Shown here piece after piece: positions 52,071 through 61,470 of a stretch of 64,000 bases of DNA. A program made the position numbers and the translations under genes. This DNA comes from an uncultured Clostridia bacterium (lineage in GTDB: Bacteria > Bacillota > Clostridia > Christensenellales > UBA1242), in assembly GCA_944349905.1 (NCBI GenBank), contig CALVNR010000002.1:98921-162920 (forward strand), in the 5' to 3' direction. Under the pieces are notes generated by a model that did not search any database, was not told where the DNA came from, and saw only the letters and a list, made by a program, of their open reading frames with translations. The stretch's first letter is position 1. Every line of letters starts with the position of its first letter.

Positions 52071-52104
52071 GGTTATTGCAAAATATTAAAGCAATAATCT
52101 TTTT
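52070..52104 (+). terminator. Terminator after yhbY
   Basis: AGGTTATTGC / GCAATAATCT (one G-T pair) and a T-run; it starts at the last base of the stop codon. Confidence 0.8.
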
Positions 52105-52112
52105 ATTATATA

Positions 52113-52141
52113 TTGACAATTTAAAGGTGTTTTGATATAAT
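52113..52141 (+). promoter_or_regulatory. Near-perfect promoter of the first WG-repeat gene
   Basis: TTGACA, 17 bp, TATAAT (52136-52141) with extended -10 TGA. One of the closest matches to consensus in the window. Confidence 0.85.
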
Positions 52142-52170
52142 CAATATAACAATATAAGAAGGGGAAGTTT

Positions 52171-53463
52171 ATGAAATTGCCACAAGGAATAAAAAAAATT
52201 TATGATTATAAAGATGGTTTAGCTCGCGTTTTATTAGACAATGATGAATGGGCTTTTATGGATACTTATGGTAAACTACTAGAAGGAAGATACAAAAATG
52301 CCGAAAGTTTTAGTGAAGGTTTTGCTGCTGTTCAAACGCATGATGGAAAATATGCATTTATAAAAAAAGAAGGTAAACTTGAAGAAGGACAGTATGAATA
52401 TGCAAATAGTTTTAGTGAGGGCTTTGCTGCTGTCCGTTTGAAAGGTGGAAAATGTGCATTTCTTAATAAAGAAGGAAGATTGATAGAAGTAGAATATGGC
52501 GTTGTTCGTAGTTTTAGCGAAGGTTTTGCTGCTGTTCAAGTTAAAGAGGGCAAATTTCCAGCCATAACTGTTAGTTATGCTTTTATTGATAATCATGGAA
52601 ATCTTCAAGATGGTAGATATGCACAAGTTTTAGATTATCATGAAGGATTTGCTGCCGTTCAAACAAAAAATAAAAAATGGGCTTTTATAGACAAAGAAGG
52701 CAAACTTCAAGATAGTGTATATGAAAATGTTGGTAATTATAATGAAGGTTTTGCTCCTGTGCAGTTAAGTGATGGAAAATGGGCATTTATAGACAAAAAT
52801 GGAAAACTTCAAGAAGGGCGTTATGAAGATGCTCATGGATTCCATAATGGGTTTGCATCTGTAAAAATGGAAAATAAAGGATGGGTATATATTGATAAAC
52901 AAGGAAAAATTCAAGAAGGAAGGTTTGAACAAATAGAAAATTATAGTGAGGGTTTTGCTGCAGTTAAACTTGATGATTTTACTTGGGGATTTATTGATGA
53001 AATCGGCAAACTTCAAGATGGTAGATTTAAATTTGTTGAAGATTATAAAGATGGATTTGCTAATGTTAAATTAGAAGATGAACATATGACCAGCGTTGAT
53101 TCTGATGGCAATCTATGTTTAAGCGATAATGAATGGAAAGAGTATCTATCAGAAAAGCATTATATGTACAAATATATACCATTTCACAAATTTAATGACG
53201 AAGAATTTATGTCTAATATAAATAAAATTTTAAAAGAAAAATTTGTTGAAAGAGTTAATAAAGTGGATAACCACACAGATTTGAAAACAGAAACGAAATA
53301 TATTCAGCAAATCATGCAAATGATAGAAGAAAAAAATATGAAAGTTAAAGAACAATTAGAAAACTACTTTAACAAAATGAAAGAGGAAAGAGAAAAAGAT
53401 TTAAAAGTTGAAAAAAATAATTTTTTAAATCAAATAGATAAATTTTTTGCTGAACAGGAGTAA
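52171..53463 (+). CDS. WG-repeat protein with helical C-terminal domain (paralogue 1)
   Basis: 430 aa. Residues 1 to about 310 are some nine repeats of about 34 residues with the WG pattern: Y-x-x-A-x-S-F-S-E-G-F-A-A-V-Q-x-x-x-G-K-x-[WY]-A-F-I-x-K-x-G-K-L-Q-[ED]-G-R-[YF], as in FIDKNGKLQEGRYED. WG repeats form beta-propeller or solenoid-like arrays of unsettled function. Residues 320-430 are charged helices and coiled coil (YKYIPFHKFNDEEF, then LKEKFVERVNKV). No signal peptide, so cytoplasmic. GGGGAA precedes the ATG. The same layout occurs in the next large gene; a 33-codon gene lies between. No enzyme motif is visible. Confidence 0.88.
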   Translation: MKLPQGIKKIYDYKDGLARVLLDNDEWAFMDTYGKLLEGRYKNAESFSEGFAAVQTHDGKYAFIKKEGKLEEGQYEYANSFSEGFAAVRLKGGKCAFLNKEGRLIEVEYGVVRSFSEGFAAVQVKEGKFPAITVSYAFIDNHGNLQDGRYAQVLDYHEGFAAVQTKNKKWAFIDKEGKLQDSVYENVGNYNEGFAPVQLSDGKWAFIDKNGKLQEGRYEDAHGFHNGFASVKMENKGWVYIDKQGKIQEGRFEQIENYSEGFAAVKLDDFTWGFIDEIGKLQDGRFKFVEDYKDGFANVKLEDEHMTSVDSDGNLCLSDNEWKEYLSEKHYMYKYIPFHKFNDEEFMSNINKILKEKFVERVNKVDNHTDLKTETKYIQQIMQMIEEKNMKVKEQLENYFNKMKEEREKDLKVEKNNFLNQIDKFFAEQE

Positions 53464-53467
53464 TTTT

Positions 53468-53569
53468 ATGGAAAAGGAAGAACTTGAAAAGAAGAAAAAA
53501 GAACTAATTGAATTAATAGAAGTATTTTTTGATAACAATTTTATTGAAAAAAAACCTGATAAAAAGTAA
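53468..53569 (+). CDS. 33-residue charged small protein
   Basis: ATG at 53468 with AGGAGT 7 bases upstream at the end of the WG gene, stop at 53567. The product starts MEKEELEKKKKELIELIEVF and ends in a Lys-rich tail, one amphipathic helix. A terminator follows directly, so the small frame lies inside the transcript. No family known; the ribosome site and the place before the terminator support it. Confidence 0.55.
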   Translation: MEKEELEKKKKELIELIEVFFDNNFIEKKPDKK

Positions 53570-53571
53570 TC

Positions 53572-53600
53572 AAAGCTTGCAAAGATGTGCAAGCTTTTTT
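53572..53600 (+). terminator. Terminator after the first WG-repeat unit
   Basis: AAAGCTTGCA / TGCAAGCTTT with loop AAGATG and T-run. Confidence 0.88.
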
Positions 53601-53622
53601 GTTTTACATTTTTAGTTTTGTA

Positions 53623-53651
53623 TTGACAAAGAATAACTCTTTTGTTAAAAT
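53623..53651 (+). promoter_or_regulatory. Promoter of the second WG-repeat gene
   Basis: TTGACA, 17 bp, TAAAAT (53646-53651). Confidence 0.8.
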
Positions 53652-53687
53652 TAAAATTGAAAAATAGTTTTATAGAGGTAAAATTTT

Positions 53688-55046
53688 ATGAAATTGCCAA
53701 GTGGTATTAAAAGATTGTATGGGTTTAAAGATGGTTTTGCTGCTGTTTTATTAGACAATAATTATTGGTCATTGATGGATATTAATGGAAAATTATATGG
53801 CAATTATTTGTCAGTTAATGATTTTTGTGAAGGGTATGCTTGCGTTGAGTTAAAGAACGGAGATTTTGCTTTTTTAAACAAAAAAGGTCAGTTACAAAAA
53901 GAAAGATATCAATATGCAGACGATTATCATGAAGGATATGCTCGTGTTAAATTAGGTAAAGATAAGTGTGGATTTGTAGATAAAAATGGAAAGTTGCAAA
54001 AAGAGTTATTTACGTTTGTTTATAATTATAATGAAGGTCATGCATGTGTTCAGTTAGAAGATGGCAGTTGGACTTTTATAGATAAAAATGGAAAGTTGCA
54101 AAATGGAAAATATCAATATGCAGAAAGTTATAGTGAAGGCTATGCCTGCGTTCAATTAAACGATGGAAAATGGTCTTTCATAGATGCCAAAGGTAAATTA
54201 CAAGATGGAAGATATGAATACGCAGAAAGTTACAATGAAGGGTATGCCTGTGTTCAATTAAATGATGGCAAATGGTCTTTTGTAGATACAAATGGTAATT
54301 TGCAAAATGAAAAATATTTATATGCAGAAAGTTATAGTGAAGGGTATGCTTGCGTTCAACTAAACGATGGCAAATGGGCATTTATAGATATATATGGTAA
54401 ATTACAAGAAAAAAGATTTGTTGATGCGAACAGTTATAGCAATGGATTTGCTTTTGTTCAATTAGAATCGGGGCAGTATGCTTTTATTGATAAATCTGGA
54501 AATGTAAAATACAAAGATTTTATTTGGGGAGATAGTTTTGAAGAGGGATTTGCTTGTATAGAATTGCCAAATCATATGAGTGCATTTATGGATAAAAACG
54601 GACAATTACAAGAGGGTAGATTTGAGTGGGCAAACAATTATATGAATGGGTATGCTCGTGTTAAGTTTGTTGACGGAAAGGAAGAGTGTATAGATAGAAA
54701 GGGTAATATTTGTTTTAATAAAGATGAGTGGAAAAAATACATATTTGAAAAACCACAGTTATATAAATATATTCCTTTTTTTAGATTTGCTGACAAAAAA
54801 TTCATTTTTGAAATTCAAGAGATAATAAAAAAATATTTTGAAACAGAAAAAATTTCAAGTGGCAATGAGCACAAAAAACAGTTTGCTGAAAAAATTAAAG
54901 AAATGACTGAAATTATAAAACAAAAAAACATTAAAATTAAAGAAGAATTAGATGATTTTTACAAAATAATCAAGAAAGAAAAAAATAGAGTTTTAGAAAA
55001 TAAAAAAATTAATGATAATAATAATTTCTTTGAAGAGATGCAGTAA
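53688..55046 (+). CDS. WG-repeat protein with helical C-terminal domain (paralogue 2)
   Basis: 452 aa, a clear paralogue of the product of 52171-53463: the same N-terminus (MKLPSGIKRLYGFKDG against MKLPQGIKKIYDYKDG), the same 34-residue WG repeats (here with the variant YSEGYACVQLNDGKWSFID) and the same C-terminal helical domain (LYKYIPFFRFADKKF, then TEIIKQKNIKIKEELDDF). Three neighbouring repeats are almost unchanged at DNA level, which shows recent expansion. Charged throughout, no membrane segment or signal peptide. AGAGG precedes the ATG. Function unknown; partner binding by the repeats is the usual idea for WG proteins. Confidence 0.88.
   Translation: MKLPSGIKRLYGFKDGFAAVLLDNNYWSLMDINGKLYGNYLSVNDFCEGYACVELKNGDFAFLNKKGQLQKERYQYADDYHEGYARVKLGKDKCGFVDKNGKLQKELFTFVYNYNEGHACVQLEDGSWTFIDKNGKLQNGKYQYAESYSEGYACVQLNDGKWSFIDAKGKLQDGRYEYAESYNEGYACVQLNDGKWSFVDTNGNLQNEKYLYAESYSEGYACVQLNDGKWAFIDIYGKLQEKRFVDANSYSNGFAFVQLESGQYAFIDKSGNVKYKDFIWGDSFEEGFACIELPNHMSAFMDKNGQLQEGRFEWANNYMNGYARVKFVDGKEECIDRKGNICFNKDEWKKYIFEKPQLYKYIPFFRFADKKFIFEIQEIIKKYFETEKISSGNEHKKQFAEKIKEMTEIIKQKNIKIKEELDDFYKIIKKEKNRVLENKKINDNNNFFEEMQ
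54120..54425 (+). repeat. Three near-identical 102-bp tandem repeats in the WG gene
   Basis: Units start at 54120, 54222 and 54324, each opening with GCAGAAAGTTA and encoding 34 residues (AESYSEGYACVQLNDGKW...). Differences between units are few and mostly silent. Confidence 0.85.
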
Positions 55047-55126
55047 AGATATGTAATAGCAAGAAATAAAAGAATAGTTTGTTTATTCATTTAAAAACAC
55101 GATTTTATTGTAAAGTAAAAATAAAA

Positions 55127-55154
55127 AAAACTTGCACAAATGTGCAAGTTTTTT
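55127..55154. terminator. Bidirectional terminator
   Basis: AAAACTTGCAC / GTGCAAGTTTT with loop AAAT, between the second WG gene and the convergent membrane protein gene. Confidence 0.88.
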
Positions 55155-55956
55155 ATAAAATGTTATTTATTTTATTCTCTTTTGTAGTTGGCTTTATTAA
55201 ACAAATAAGGGAACATAAAATAAGTAACGATGCAACTATACAATAGTAAAGATTTGTGTTTATTGTAAAACTTATGGCTAATAAAAATATAGCAGAAAAA
55301 AAGTATGATTTTGCTTTGTTTCTATCAAAAGAATAAGACAACAATTCTTTGAATTTTGTTTTTGTATTTTTTTCTTTTTTTATTGGCAGTTCAGGATAAA
55401 AATCATATTCTTTAAATAGATATTGATAGGTGGTGTATTTATCTAAAATCAAAATTTCATAGTCAAATTGAGTTATAAAATTTTCAATGTTTTTATCATA
55501 TAAATTACAACAAATAATTAGTTTATCTTTTTTAATTTTTGTTAGCTTGTTTAATATTTCAAGCAAATTATCATGATTTAGTGATTGGATTTTAAGGTGT
55601 GGATATAGTACAACATCTTTTTTTTCTTGTGTTTTTATCGTAAAAAAATTTTTATGTGTAATAGTGTTAGAATTTCGTTGTTTTAACAGATTATAAAAAA
55701 AATTTGTATCTTGATTTTTTATTAACAATTCAAACATTTGTTCTGCTTCTTGTTGCTCTTTCGTTTTTAAATAAGTTTTTGCTGTCTTGTTTTTTTGATA
55801 ATTGGAAAGTATAATTAGAAGAATTATAGTAAAAAATATTGACAAAGCAAATACTTGCCAAATAGAGTTCAAATAAAATCTTAACCAAACAAAAAATAAC
55901 ACAAATATTATGCTTGCTTTTATTAGAAGTTGTAATATTTTTAACATAACTTTCAT
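55153..55956 (-). CDS. Membrane protein with central soluble domain, function unknown
   Basis: 267 aa from the ATG at 55956 (MKVMLKILQ); a longer reading from a TTG at 56010 has no ribosome site and reaches into the promoter of rsfS. Two membrane segments at the N-terminus, a soluble domain of about 150 residues (EAEQMFELLIKNQDTNFFYN..., DVVLYPHLKIQSLNHDNLLE, KLIICCNLYDKNIENFI), and two membrane segments at the C-terminus. The alternating strand-helix pattern of the middle part could be a small alpha/beta or nuclease-like fold, but no catalytic motif is plain. Start codon uncertain. Confidence 0.65.
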   Translation of the reverse strand: MKVMLKILQLLIKASIIFVLFFVWLRFYLNSIWQVFALSIFFTIILLIILSNYQKNKTAKTYLKTKEQQEAEQMFELLIKNQDTNFFYNLLKQRNSNTITHKNFFTIKTQEKKDVVLYPHLKIQSLNHDNLLEILNKLTKIKKDKLIICCNLYDKNIENFITQFDYEILILDKYTTYQYLFKEYDFYPELPIKKEKNTKTKFKELLSYSFDRNKAKSYFFSAIFLLAISFTINTNLYYCIVASLLILCSLICLIKPTTKENKINNIL

Positions 55957-55997
55957 ATAATTTTTATTGCCTGGAATTGAAAATTTAGACAAAAAAT

Positions 55998-56026
55998 TTG
56001 ACAAAAACAAATTTGTGTATTATATT
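55998..56026 (+). promoter_or_regulatory. Promoter of rsfS
   Basis: TTGACA, 17 bp, TATATT (56021-56026). Confidence 0.75.
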
Positions 56027-56058
56027 AAATAAAAACAAGTAAGGAAAAAGGGGGCATT

Positions 56059-56430
56059 GTGGAAACTGTTGTTCAAAATTTTCATAAATACCTTATAGAA
56101 AAGAAATGTAAAGATATTGCTTTATTTAAAATTGAAATTGATGGGCAGGAATGTAATTCTATTGTGGTTTCAATGCCAAATGTTATTGAAAACAAAAAAC
56201 TTGCAGATGATATTATGAAAGATTTTAGATTGGAAGGATTTCCAGAAGGTTATAATAAAGGCGAATGGATAATCTTTGATTTTAATCAAGTCATTTTAAA
56301 TTGTTTTATACCTTCTGTTCGTGAAAAATTTAATCTTGAAAAATTATGGCAGAAAGAAAAAGTTGAAGGTATTATTAAAGAAGTTGTTGAAAGAAAAACA
56401 AAGGGGAAAAGAGTATCAAAAAAAGATTAA
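56059..56430 (+). CDS. rsfS: Ribosomal silencing factor RsfS, divergent
   Basis: 123 aa with GTG start and AAGGGGG upstream. Although divergent, it keeps the family frame: KKCKDIALFKIEI at the start, FRLEGFPEGYNKGEWIIFDFNQVILNCFIPSVREKFNLEKLW (EG..xGxWxxxDxxxVxxHxF..xxRExYxLExLW in the family). The His before F reads Cys (LNCF). RsfS binds L14 of the 50S subunit and blocks joining in starvation. The C-terminus is a basic tail. Usually found with nadD, which is not seen here. Confidence 0.82.
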   Translation: METVVQNFHKYLIEKKCKDIALFKIEIDGQECNSIVVSMPNVIENKKLADDIMKDFRLEGFPEGYNKGEWIIFDFNQVILNCFIPSVREKFNLEKLWQKEKVEGIIKEVVERKTKGKRVSKKD

Positions 56431-56434
56431 GCAG

Positions 56435-56470
56435 AAAACTGTTTTGGTTTAATTCAAAACAGTTTTATTT
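56435..56470 (+). terminator. Terminator after rsfS
   Basis: AAAACTGTTTTG / CAAAACAGTTTT with an 8-base loop and T-rich tail. Confidence 0.88.
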
Positions 56471-56548
56471 TTATTTATTTTGGAATTTTGGCAAAATCTT
56501 TTGTTTTTTTTATATTTTATGTTAAACTATCGCTAGGTGAGAGTAAAA

Positions 56549-56977
56549 ATGATAACAATTTGCTTTGTTTGCACAGGAAATACATGCCGTTCTATTATGG
56601 CTGAAAGATTGATGAAAAAACATATTAAGCAAAATAATATTGCTGATGTTAAAGTTATTTCTCGTGGCATTAATGCAAATGGAGAAAACATAACAGAAAA
56701 TGCCAAAAAAGTTCTAAAAAAATATAAAGCTCTTGCTTCAAATAGAAAAAGTGTAAAACTTGGCAAAATTGATAAAAATATTTTATATGTTGTTATGAAC
56801 AACAACATGAAAAAGTTTGTAAATTCAAATAAATTGTTGAGTTTTGAAGATTTGACAGGGTATCCGATTTCTGACCCATATGGTTTAAATGAAGAAGTGT
56901 ATGAAAATACATTGTTACAATTGGACAAAGGTGTTAAAATAATTTTAAATCAAATTGAATTAGGGAGAAAAATATGA
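56549..56977 (+). CDS. Low-molecular-weight protein-tyrosine/arginine phosphatase
   Basis: 142 aa; start with AGGTGA about 9 bases upstream (a GTG 12 bp earlier lies within it). The P-loop is FVCTGNTCRSIMAE (CxxxxCRS), and the general-acid loop is ISDPYG. Family members dephosphorylate tyrosine (or arginine, as YwlE) in proteins. It overlaps rpiB by 4 bp (ATGA), the same order as ywlE-rpiB (ywlF) in Bacillus, which makes the arginine-phosphatase type plausible. In YwlE the residue after the first Cys is Thr, and here it is Thr too (CTGNTCRS), which favours protein arginine phosphatase. Confidence 0.88.
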   Translation: MITICFVCTGNTCRSIMAERLMKKHIKQNNIADVKVISRGINANGENITENAKKVLKKYKALASNRKSVKLGKIDKNILYVVMNNNMKKFVNSNKLLSFEDLTGYPISDPYGLNEEVYENTLLQLDKGVKIILNQIELGRKI

Positions 56978-57399
56978 TAGTTTTGGCTAGTGACCATGCA
57001 GGGTATATATTAAAAGAAGAGATTAAAAAATTTTTCAACAAGGAGAGCATTATAGCTATTGATGTGGGGTGTTATTCGAGAGAACAGCTCGATGATTATC
57101 CAGACTTTGCAAAAGCTGGCAATTTGAAAATTTTGGAAGATTCTAGAAATGTTGGTATATATGTTTGTGGCTCTGGAATTGGAATGAGTATGGTTGCAAA
57201 TAGGAATAATAAAATAAGAGCTGCTTTATGTAGAACTGAAAGTGATGCTTCACTTGCTCGTAAACACAACGATGCAAATGTTTTATGTTTGGGAGCAAGA
57301 TTTACAAAACCTAAAAAAGCTATAAAGATTATAAAAGTATTTTTAACAACTGATTTTGAAGGTGGTAGGCACGCTAGACGAGTTAAAAAGATGAGCTAG
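56974..57399 (+). CDS. rpiB: Ribose-5-phosphate isomerase B
   Basis: 141 aa. ASDHAGYILKEEIKKF at the start, DVGCYS, DYPDFAK, GIYVCGSGIGMSMVANR with the catalytic Cys, AALCRTESDASLARKHNDANVL and the C-terminal GGRHARRV. Interconverts ribose 5-phosphate and ribulose 5-phosphate in the pentose-phosphate path. Starts within the last codon of the phosphatase gene. Confidence 0.95.
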   Translation: MIVLASDHAGYILKEEIKKFFNKESIIAIDVGCYSREQLDDYPDFAKAGNLKILEDSRNVGIYVCGSGIGMSMVANRNNKIRAALCRTESDASLARKHNDANVLCLGARFTKPKKAIKIIKVFLTTDFEGGRHARRVKKMS

Positions 57400-57408
57400 G
57401 GAGTATTT

Positions 57409-58185
57409 ATGGTTAATGTTTTGATTCCTATAAATGAAAATTATCAAGAATATTCCAGATTGATTTCTGAAATTTCTTTTTATAATGATATTAACATTAT
57501 AGTTGGTATTACAGAAGATTTGGAAAAAAATGTTATTAAAGATGAAAATGTAAAATATTTGGTTTTTAAAAATGGCTCAAACAAAGAAGAAATTATAAAT
57601 GCTATGAGCAAATTTGTTTTAGCAGGCAAAATTTTAATTTTAAGAAAATCTATCTCAAAAAAAGATTTTAACAAAATTATAGCAACAAATGAAAAAATTG
57701 TAATTGCAAAAAGCAAACCAACAAACAAATTTGTCTCTTTTTTCAAAAAGATTTGGCACAAAATTGTTAAACTCTTTTTTGGTGTTGCTTTTTATGAAGG
57801 TAACACTAGTGTAATTATGTTTGATGATGATTTGTCAGAAGTGTTATTACAGACAGGTAATATAAGTTACAATAGCAGAGTGAATAGATGGCGTGGAATT
57901 GATGAAACTGCCGTTGATATTGAAGATAAAAAAATAGTTAAATTTCCAGTTGACAAAAAACAAAATATTACGTTTAGTATTACCATTGCTTGTTTAATTG
58001 CTTTTGTGGCACTGGCTTCTACATTGATTTGTTTATTTGTTAATTTAACTTTTATATTTGGATTATTTTTGGCTTGTGTGGACATAATTTGTATTTTTGT
58101 GGCTTTGTTGTTACTTTTAATGTTGTTGTTTAATAATAAAGTTGGAGAAAAAAATATTAAAGAAGCTGTTTTAATAGAAAATTGA
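57409..58185 (+). CDS. Two-TM protein with a possible decayed glycosyltransferase-like domain
   Basis: 258 aa. Residues 1 to about 185 are soluble with an alternating strand-helix pattern (VNVLIPINENYQEYSRLISE..., INIIVGITED, KILILRKSIS, TSVIMFDDDLSEVLL, YNSRVNRWRGI); the opening and the spacing recall family 2 glycosyltransferases, but the nucleotide-sugar DxD is not certain (FDDD near 145). Two membrane segments close the protein (about 190-250). The gene follows rpiB by 9 bp. The glycosyltransferase idea is weak; unknown function is the safe call. Confidence 0.5.
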   Translation: MVNVLIPINENYQEYSRLISEISFYNDINIIVGITEDLEKNVIKDENVKYLVFKNGSNKEEIINAMSKFVLAGKILILRKSISKKDFNKIIATNEKIVIAKSKPTNKFVSFFKKIWHKIVKLFFGVAFYEGNTSVIMFDDDLSEVLLQTGNISYNSRVNRWRGIDETAVDIEDKKIVKFPVDKKQNITFSITIACLIAFVALASTLICLFVNLTFIFGLFLACVDIICIFVALLLLLMLLFNNKVGEKNIKEAVLIEN

Positions 58186-58191
58186 TTTTAT

Positions 58192-59291
<1,100 letters not shown>

Positions 59292-59302
59292 TGAGGAATT
59301 TT

Positions 59303-59605
59303 ATGGAAAATAAAAATGTACAAGAAAACAAAAATTCAAAAAAAATTAATTTTAATTCTATTCTTTCTTTTATAGCTTATATAGGTATAGGTTGCATTGC
59401 TGTTGCTTTAATTTTAACTCTGGTTTTTGAAAATGACGCAACTTTATCAAATGCATTTAGAACAGTTGGAGAAGTTATAGCTTATTTAATTTCTATATTT
59501 TTAGCTTTCTTTTGGGTTAAATCCCATCCTCATAAAGCTTGGCTAATTTGCTATGTTGTTTTCGTGGTAACAATTGTAGTGCTTTATATTTTAAGAGTTT
59601 TTTAA
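59303..59605 (+). CDS. Small three-TM protein, function unknown
   Basis: 100 aa; GAGGA 5 bases before the ATG, which lies 11 bp after the gap stop. A polar N-terminus of about 18 residues (MENKNVQENKNSKK) then three membrane segments (about 20-42, 52-72, 78-98) with FWVKSHPHKAWLICYV between the last two. No family recognised. Probably co-transcribed with gap and the next gene. Confidence 0.7.
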   Translation: MENKNVQENKNSKKINFNSILSFIAYIGIGCIAVALILTLVFENDATLSNAFRTVGEVIAYLISIFLAFFWVKSHPHKAWLICYVVFVVTIVVLYILRVF

Positions 59606-59617
59606 AAAGGTTGATAT

Positions 59618-59998
59618 ATGATTAATGTGATTATTACCTGTACTTTAGTGATTTTAATTGCTATGTTTGGTTTGCTAAAAACAATTTGGGGAGGATTTAT
59701 TTATTTTGCACTTAGTGCATTAGTTGTTTTGTTTGTATATTGGCTAATAATATTGATTAAATCATATATTATAACTTTTCATAAAAATATAGATGAAAGG
59801 TATAAAATTTATTGTGCAAATATTGTAAATTCATCATCAATAACTTTACAAGAAATTGAAAGCAAAAACCAAATTTACTTTAATCAGTTTAAAAAGTCAT
59901 TAAGAAAAGAAAAACTTTTAGAAATTGCAAAAATGTTGTTGGTTGCATCTTTACTTGTTATATGTGTAGGACTTTTCTTCTCTGGAAAATTGATTTAA
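59618..59998 (+). CDS. Small membrane protein, function unknown
   Basis: 126 aa. Two membrane segments at the N-terminus (about 3-48), a soluble amphipathic middle part (NIDERYKIYCANIVNSSSI...LEIAK) and one segment at the end. AAAAAGG lies before the ATG; the gene follows the three-TM protein by 12 bp. No family recognised. Ends before a terminator that closes the gap transcript. Confidence 0.7.
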   Translation: MINVIITCTLVILIAMFGLLKTIWGGFIYFALSALVVLFVYWLIILIKSYIITFHKNIDERYKIYCANIVNSSSITLQEIESKNQIYFNQFKKSLRKEKLLEIAKMLLVASLLVICVGLFFSGKLI

Positions 59999-60039
59999 TT
60001 TATGATGTTAATTTGTTAACAAACACTTTTCGACATAAT

Positions 60040-60063
60040 GGGAATTGAGAATTCCCTTTTTTG
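60040..60063 (+). terminator. Terminator of the gap transcript
   Basis: GGGAATT / AATTCCC with loop GAG and T-run. Confidence 0.88.
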
Positions 60064-60075
60064 TTATCAAAATAG

Positions 60076-60104
60076 TTGATTAAAATTTTATTTTGTGGTA
60101 AACT
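60076..60104 (+). promoter_or_regulatory. Promoter of tig-clpP-clpX
   Basis: TTGATT, 17 bp, TAAACT (60099-60104) with extended -10 TGG. Confidence 0.65.
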
Positions 60105-60131
60105 TTCTTGCAGACAAAAAGGAGAAAAAAT

Positions 60132-61406
60132 ATGTATACTTACGAAAAAAAAGAAAAACAAGGAATTTTAAAAATAAAAATTTCAAAAGAAAATTGGGAA
60201 AAAGCAGTAAATGAAGTTTATGAAAAAACAAAAAACAAATTTACCGTTCAAGGATTTAGAAAAGGAAAAGCACCAAAGAAAGTTATAGAACAAACTTATG
60301 GTGATACTGTATTTTTTGATGATGCTTTTGAAAATGTAATAAATCAAGAATACAACAAATTCTTGACTGAAAACAAAGAAGTTGTTCCAGCATCTTATCC
60401 AAGAGTTGAAATGAATTCTTTTACTGTTGATTCTGGTATTGAAGCTACATTAACATTTGACCTTATGCCAGAAATAGAAATTGGCAATTTAAGCAATCTT
60501 ACTTCAAAAAAAGCAGATGTTGTTGTAGAAGACAAACAAATTGATGAAGAACTTAAAAAAGAACAAGAAAAACATGCAAGATTTGTTGAAGAAGATAAAG
60601 CATGTGAAAATGGAGATTTTGCAACAATAGATTTTTCTGGTGCAATTGATGGCGTTAAATTTGATGGAGGCACAGCTGAAGATTATAAATTAGAACTTGG
60701 CTCTCATACTTTTATTGAAGGCTTTGAAGAACAAGTAGTTGGAATGAAAAAGGGTGAGACAAAAGATATTAATGTTGTTTTCCCTGAAAACTACGGTGCT
60801 GAAAATCTTAAAGGAAAACCAGCAGTATTTACTGTAACTGTAAAAAAAGTAGAAAAGAAAGTTTTGCCAGAAATAAATGACAAATTTGTTTCTGATACAA
60901 CAGAATTTGAAACTCTTGAAGATTATAGAAAATCTATTAAAGAAAATTTGTTAAAACAAGAAGAAGAAAAAGTTGAAAGAGACTATGAAGTTGCATTGAT
61001 TGATGAAGTTGTAGATAGATGCAATGTTGATATTCCATATTCTATGATAGAACACGAAGTTTCTCACATGGTTGAAGATTTTGCTCATAGACTTTCTCAT
61101 CAAGGTATGAAAATGGAAGACTATTTGACTTACATCGGAAAAACTTTGGAAGAATTTAAGAAAGAAAGAGAAGAAGATGCTTCTAAAAATATAAAGACAA
61201 GACTTGTTCTTCAAAAAATAATAAGCAAAAACAACATTGTAGCTACTAGTGAAGAACTTGATGCAAAATTGTCAGAATATGCTGGTAAATATGGAATGAA
61301 TTTAGAAGAATTTAAAAAGAATTTATCACCAAATGATTATGCATATTTTGAAAATAATTTAGTTATGACAAAATTATTGGAATTTATTAAATCTAAAAAT
61401 AAATAA
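60132..61406 (+). CDS. tig: Trigger factor
   Basis: 424 aa. Ribosome-binding N-domain with FTVQGFRKGKAPKKVIEQ, the FKBP-type prolyl isomerase (about 150-245: ATIDFSGAIDGVKFDGG, IEGFEEQVVGMKKGETKDI), and a long helical C-domain that holds nascent chains. The ATG has AAAAGGAG upstream; a TTG 24 bp earlier is in the promoter tail. Followed by clpP and clpX, the common order in many bacteria. Confidence 0.97.
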   Translation: MYTYEKKEKQGILKIKISKENWEKAVNEVYEKTKNKFTVQGFRKGKAPKKVIEQTYGDTVFFDDAFENVINQEYNKFLTENKEVVPASYPRVEMNSFTVDSGIEATLTFDLMPEIEIGNLSNLTSKKADVVVEDKQIDEELKKEQEKHARFVEEDKACENGDFATIDFSGAIDGVKFDGGTAEDYKLELGSHTFIEGFEEQVVGMKKGETKDINVVFPENYGAENLKGKPAVFTVTVKKVEKKVLPEINDKFVSDTTEFETLEDYRKSIKENLLKQEEEKVERDYEVALIDEVVDRCNVDIPYSMIEHEVSHMVEDFAHRLSHQGMKMEDYLTYIGKTLEEFKKEREEDASKNIKTRLVLQKIISKNNIVATSEELDAKLSEYAGKYGMNLEEFKKNLSPNDYAYFENNLVMTKLLEFIKSKNK

Positions 61407-61470
61407 TTGGGCAATAACTTTAATATCATAGTTTTGTATAAAATTAAAAATTTTAGGGAGGATAATTGTT

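Noticed and set aside
55957-56010. Extension of the minus-strand membrane protein to a TTG at 56010
   Set aside because: No ribosome site and overlap with the rsfS promoter; the downstream ATG leads directly into the first membrane segment.
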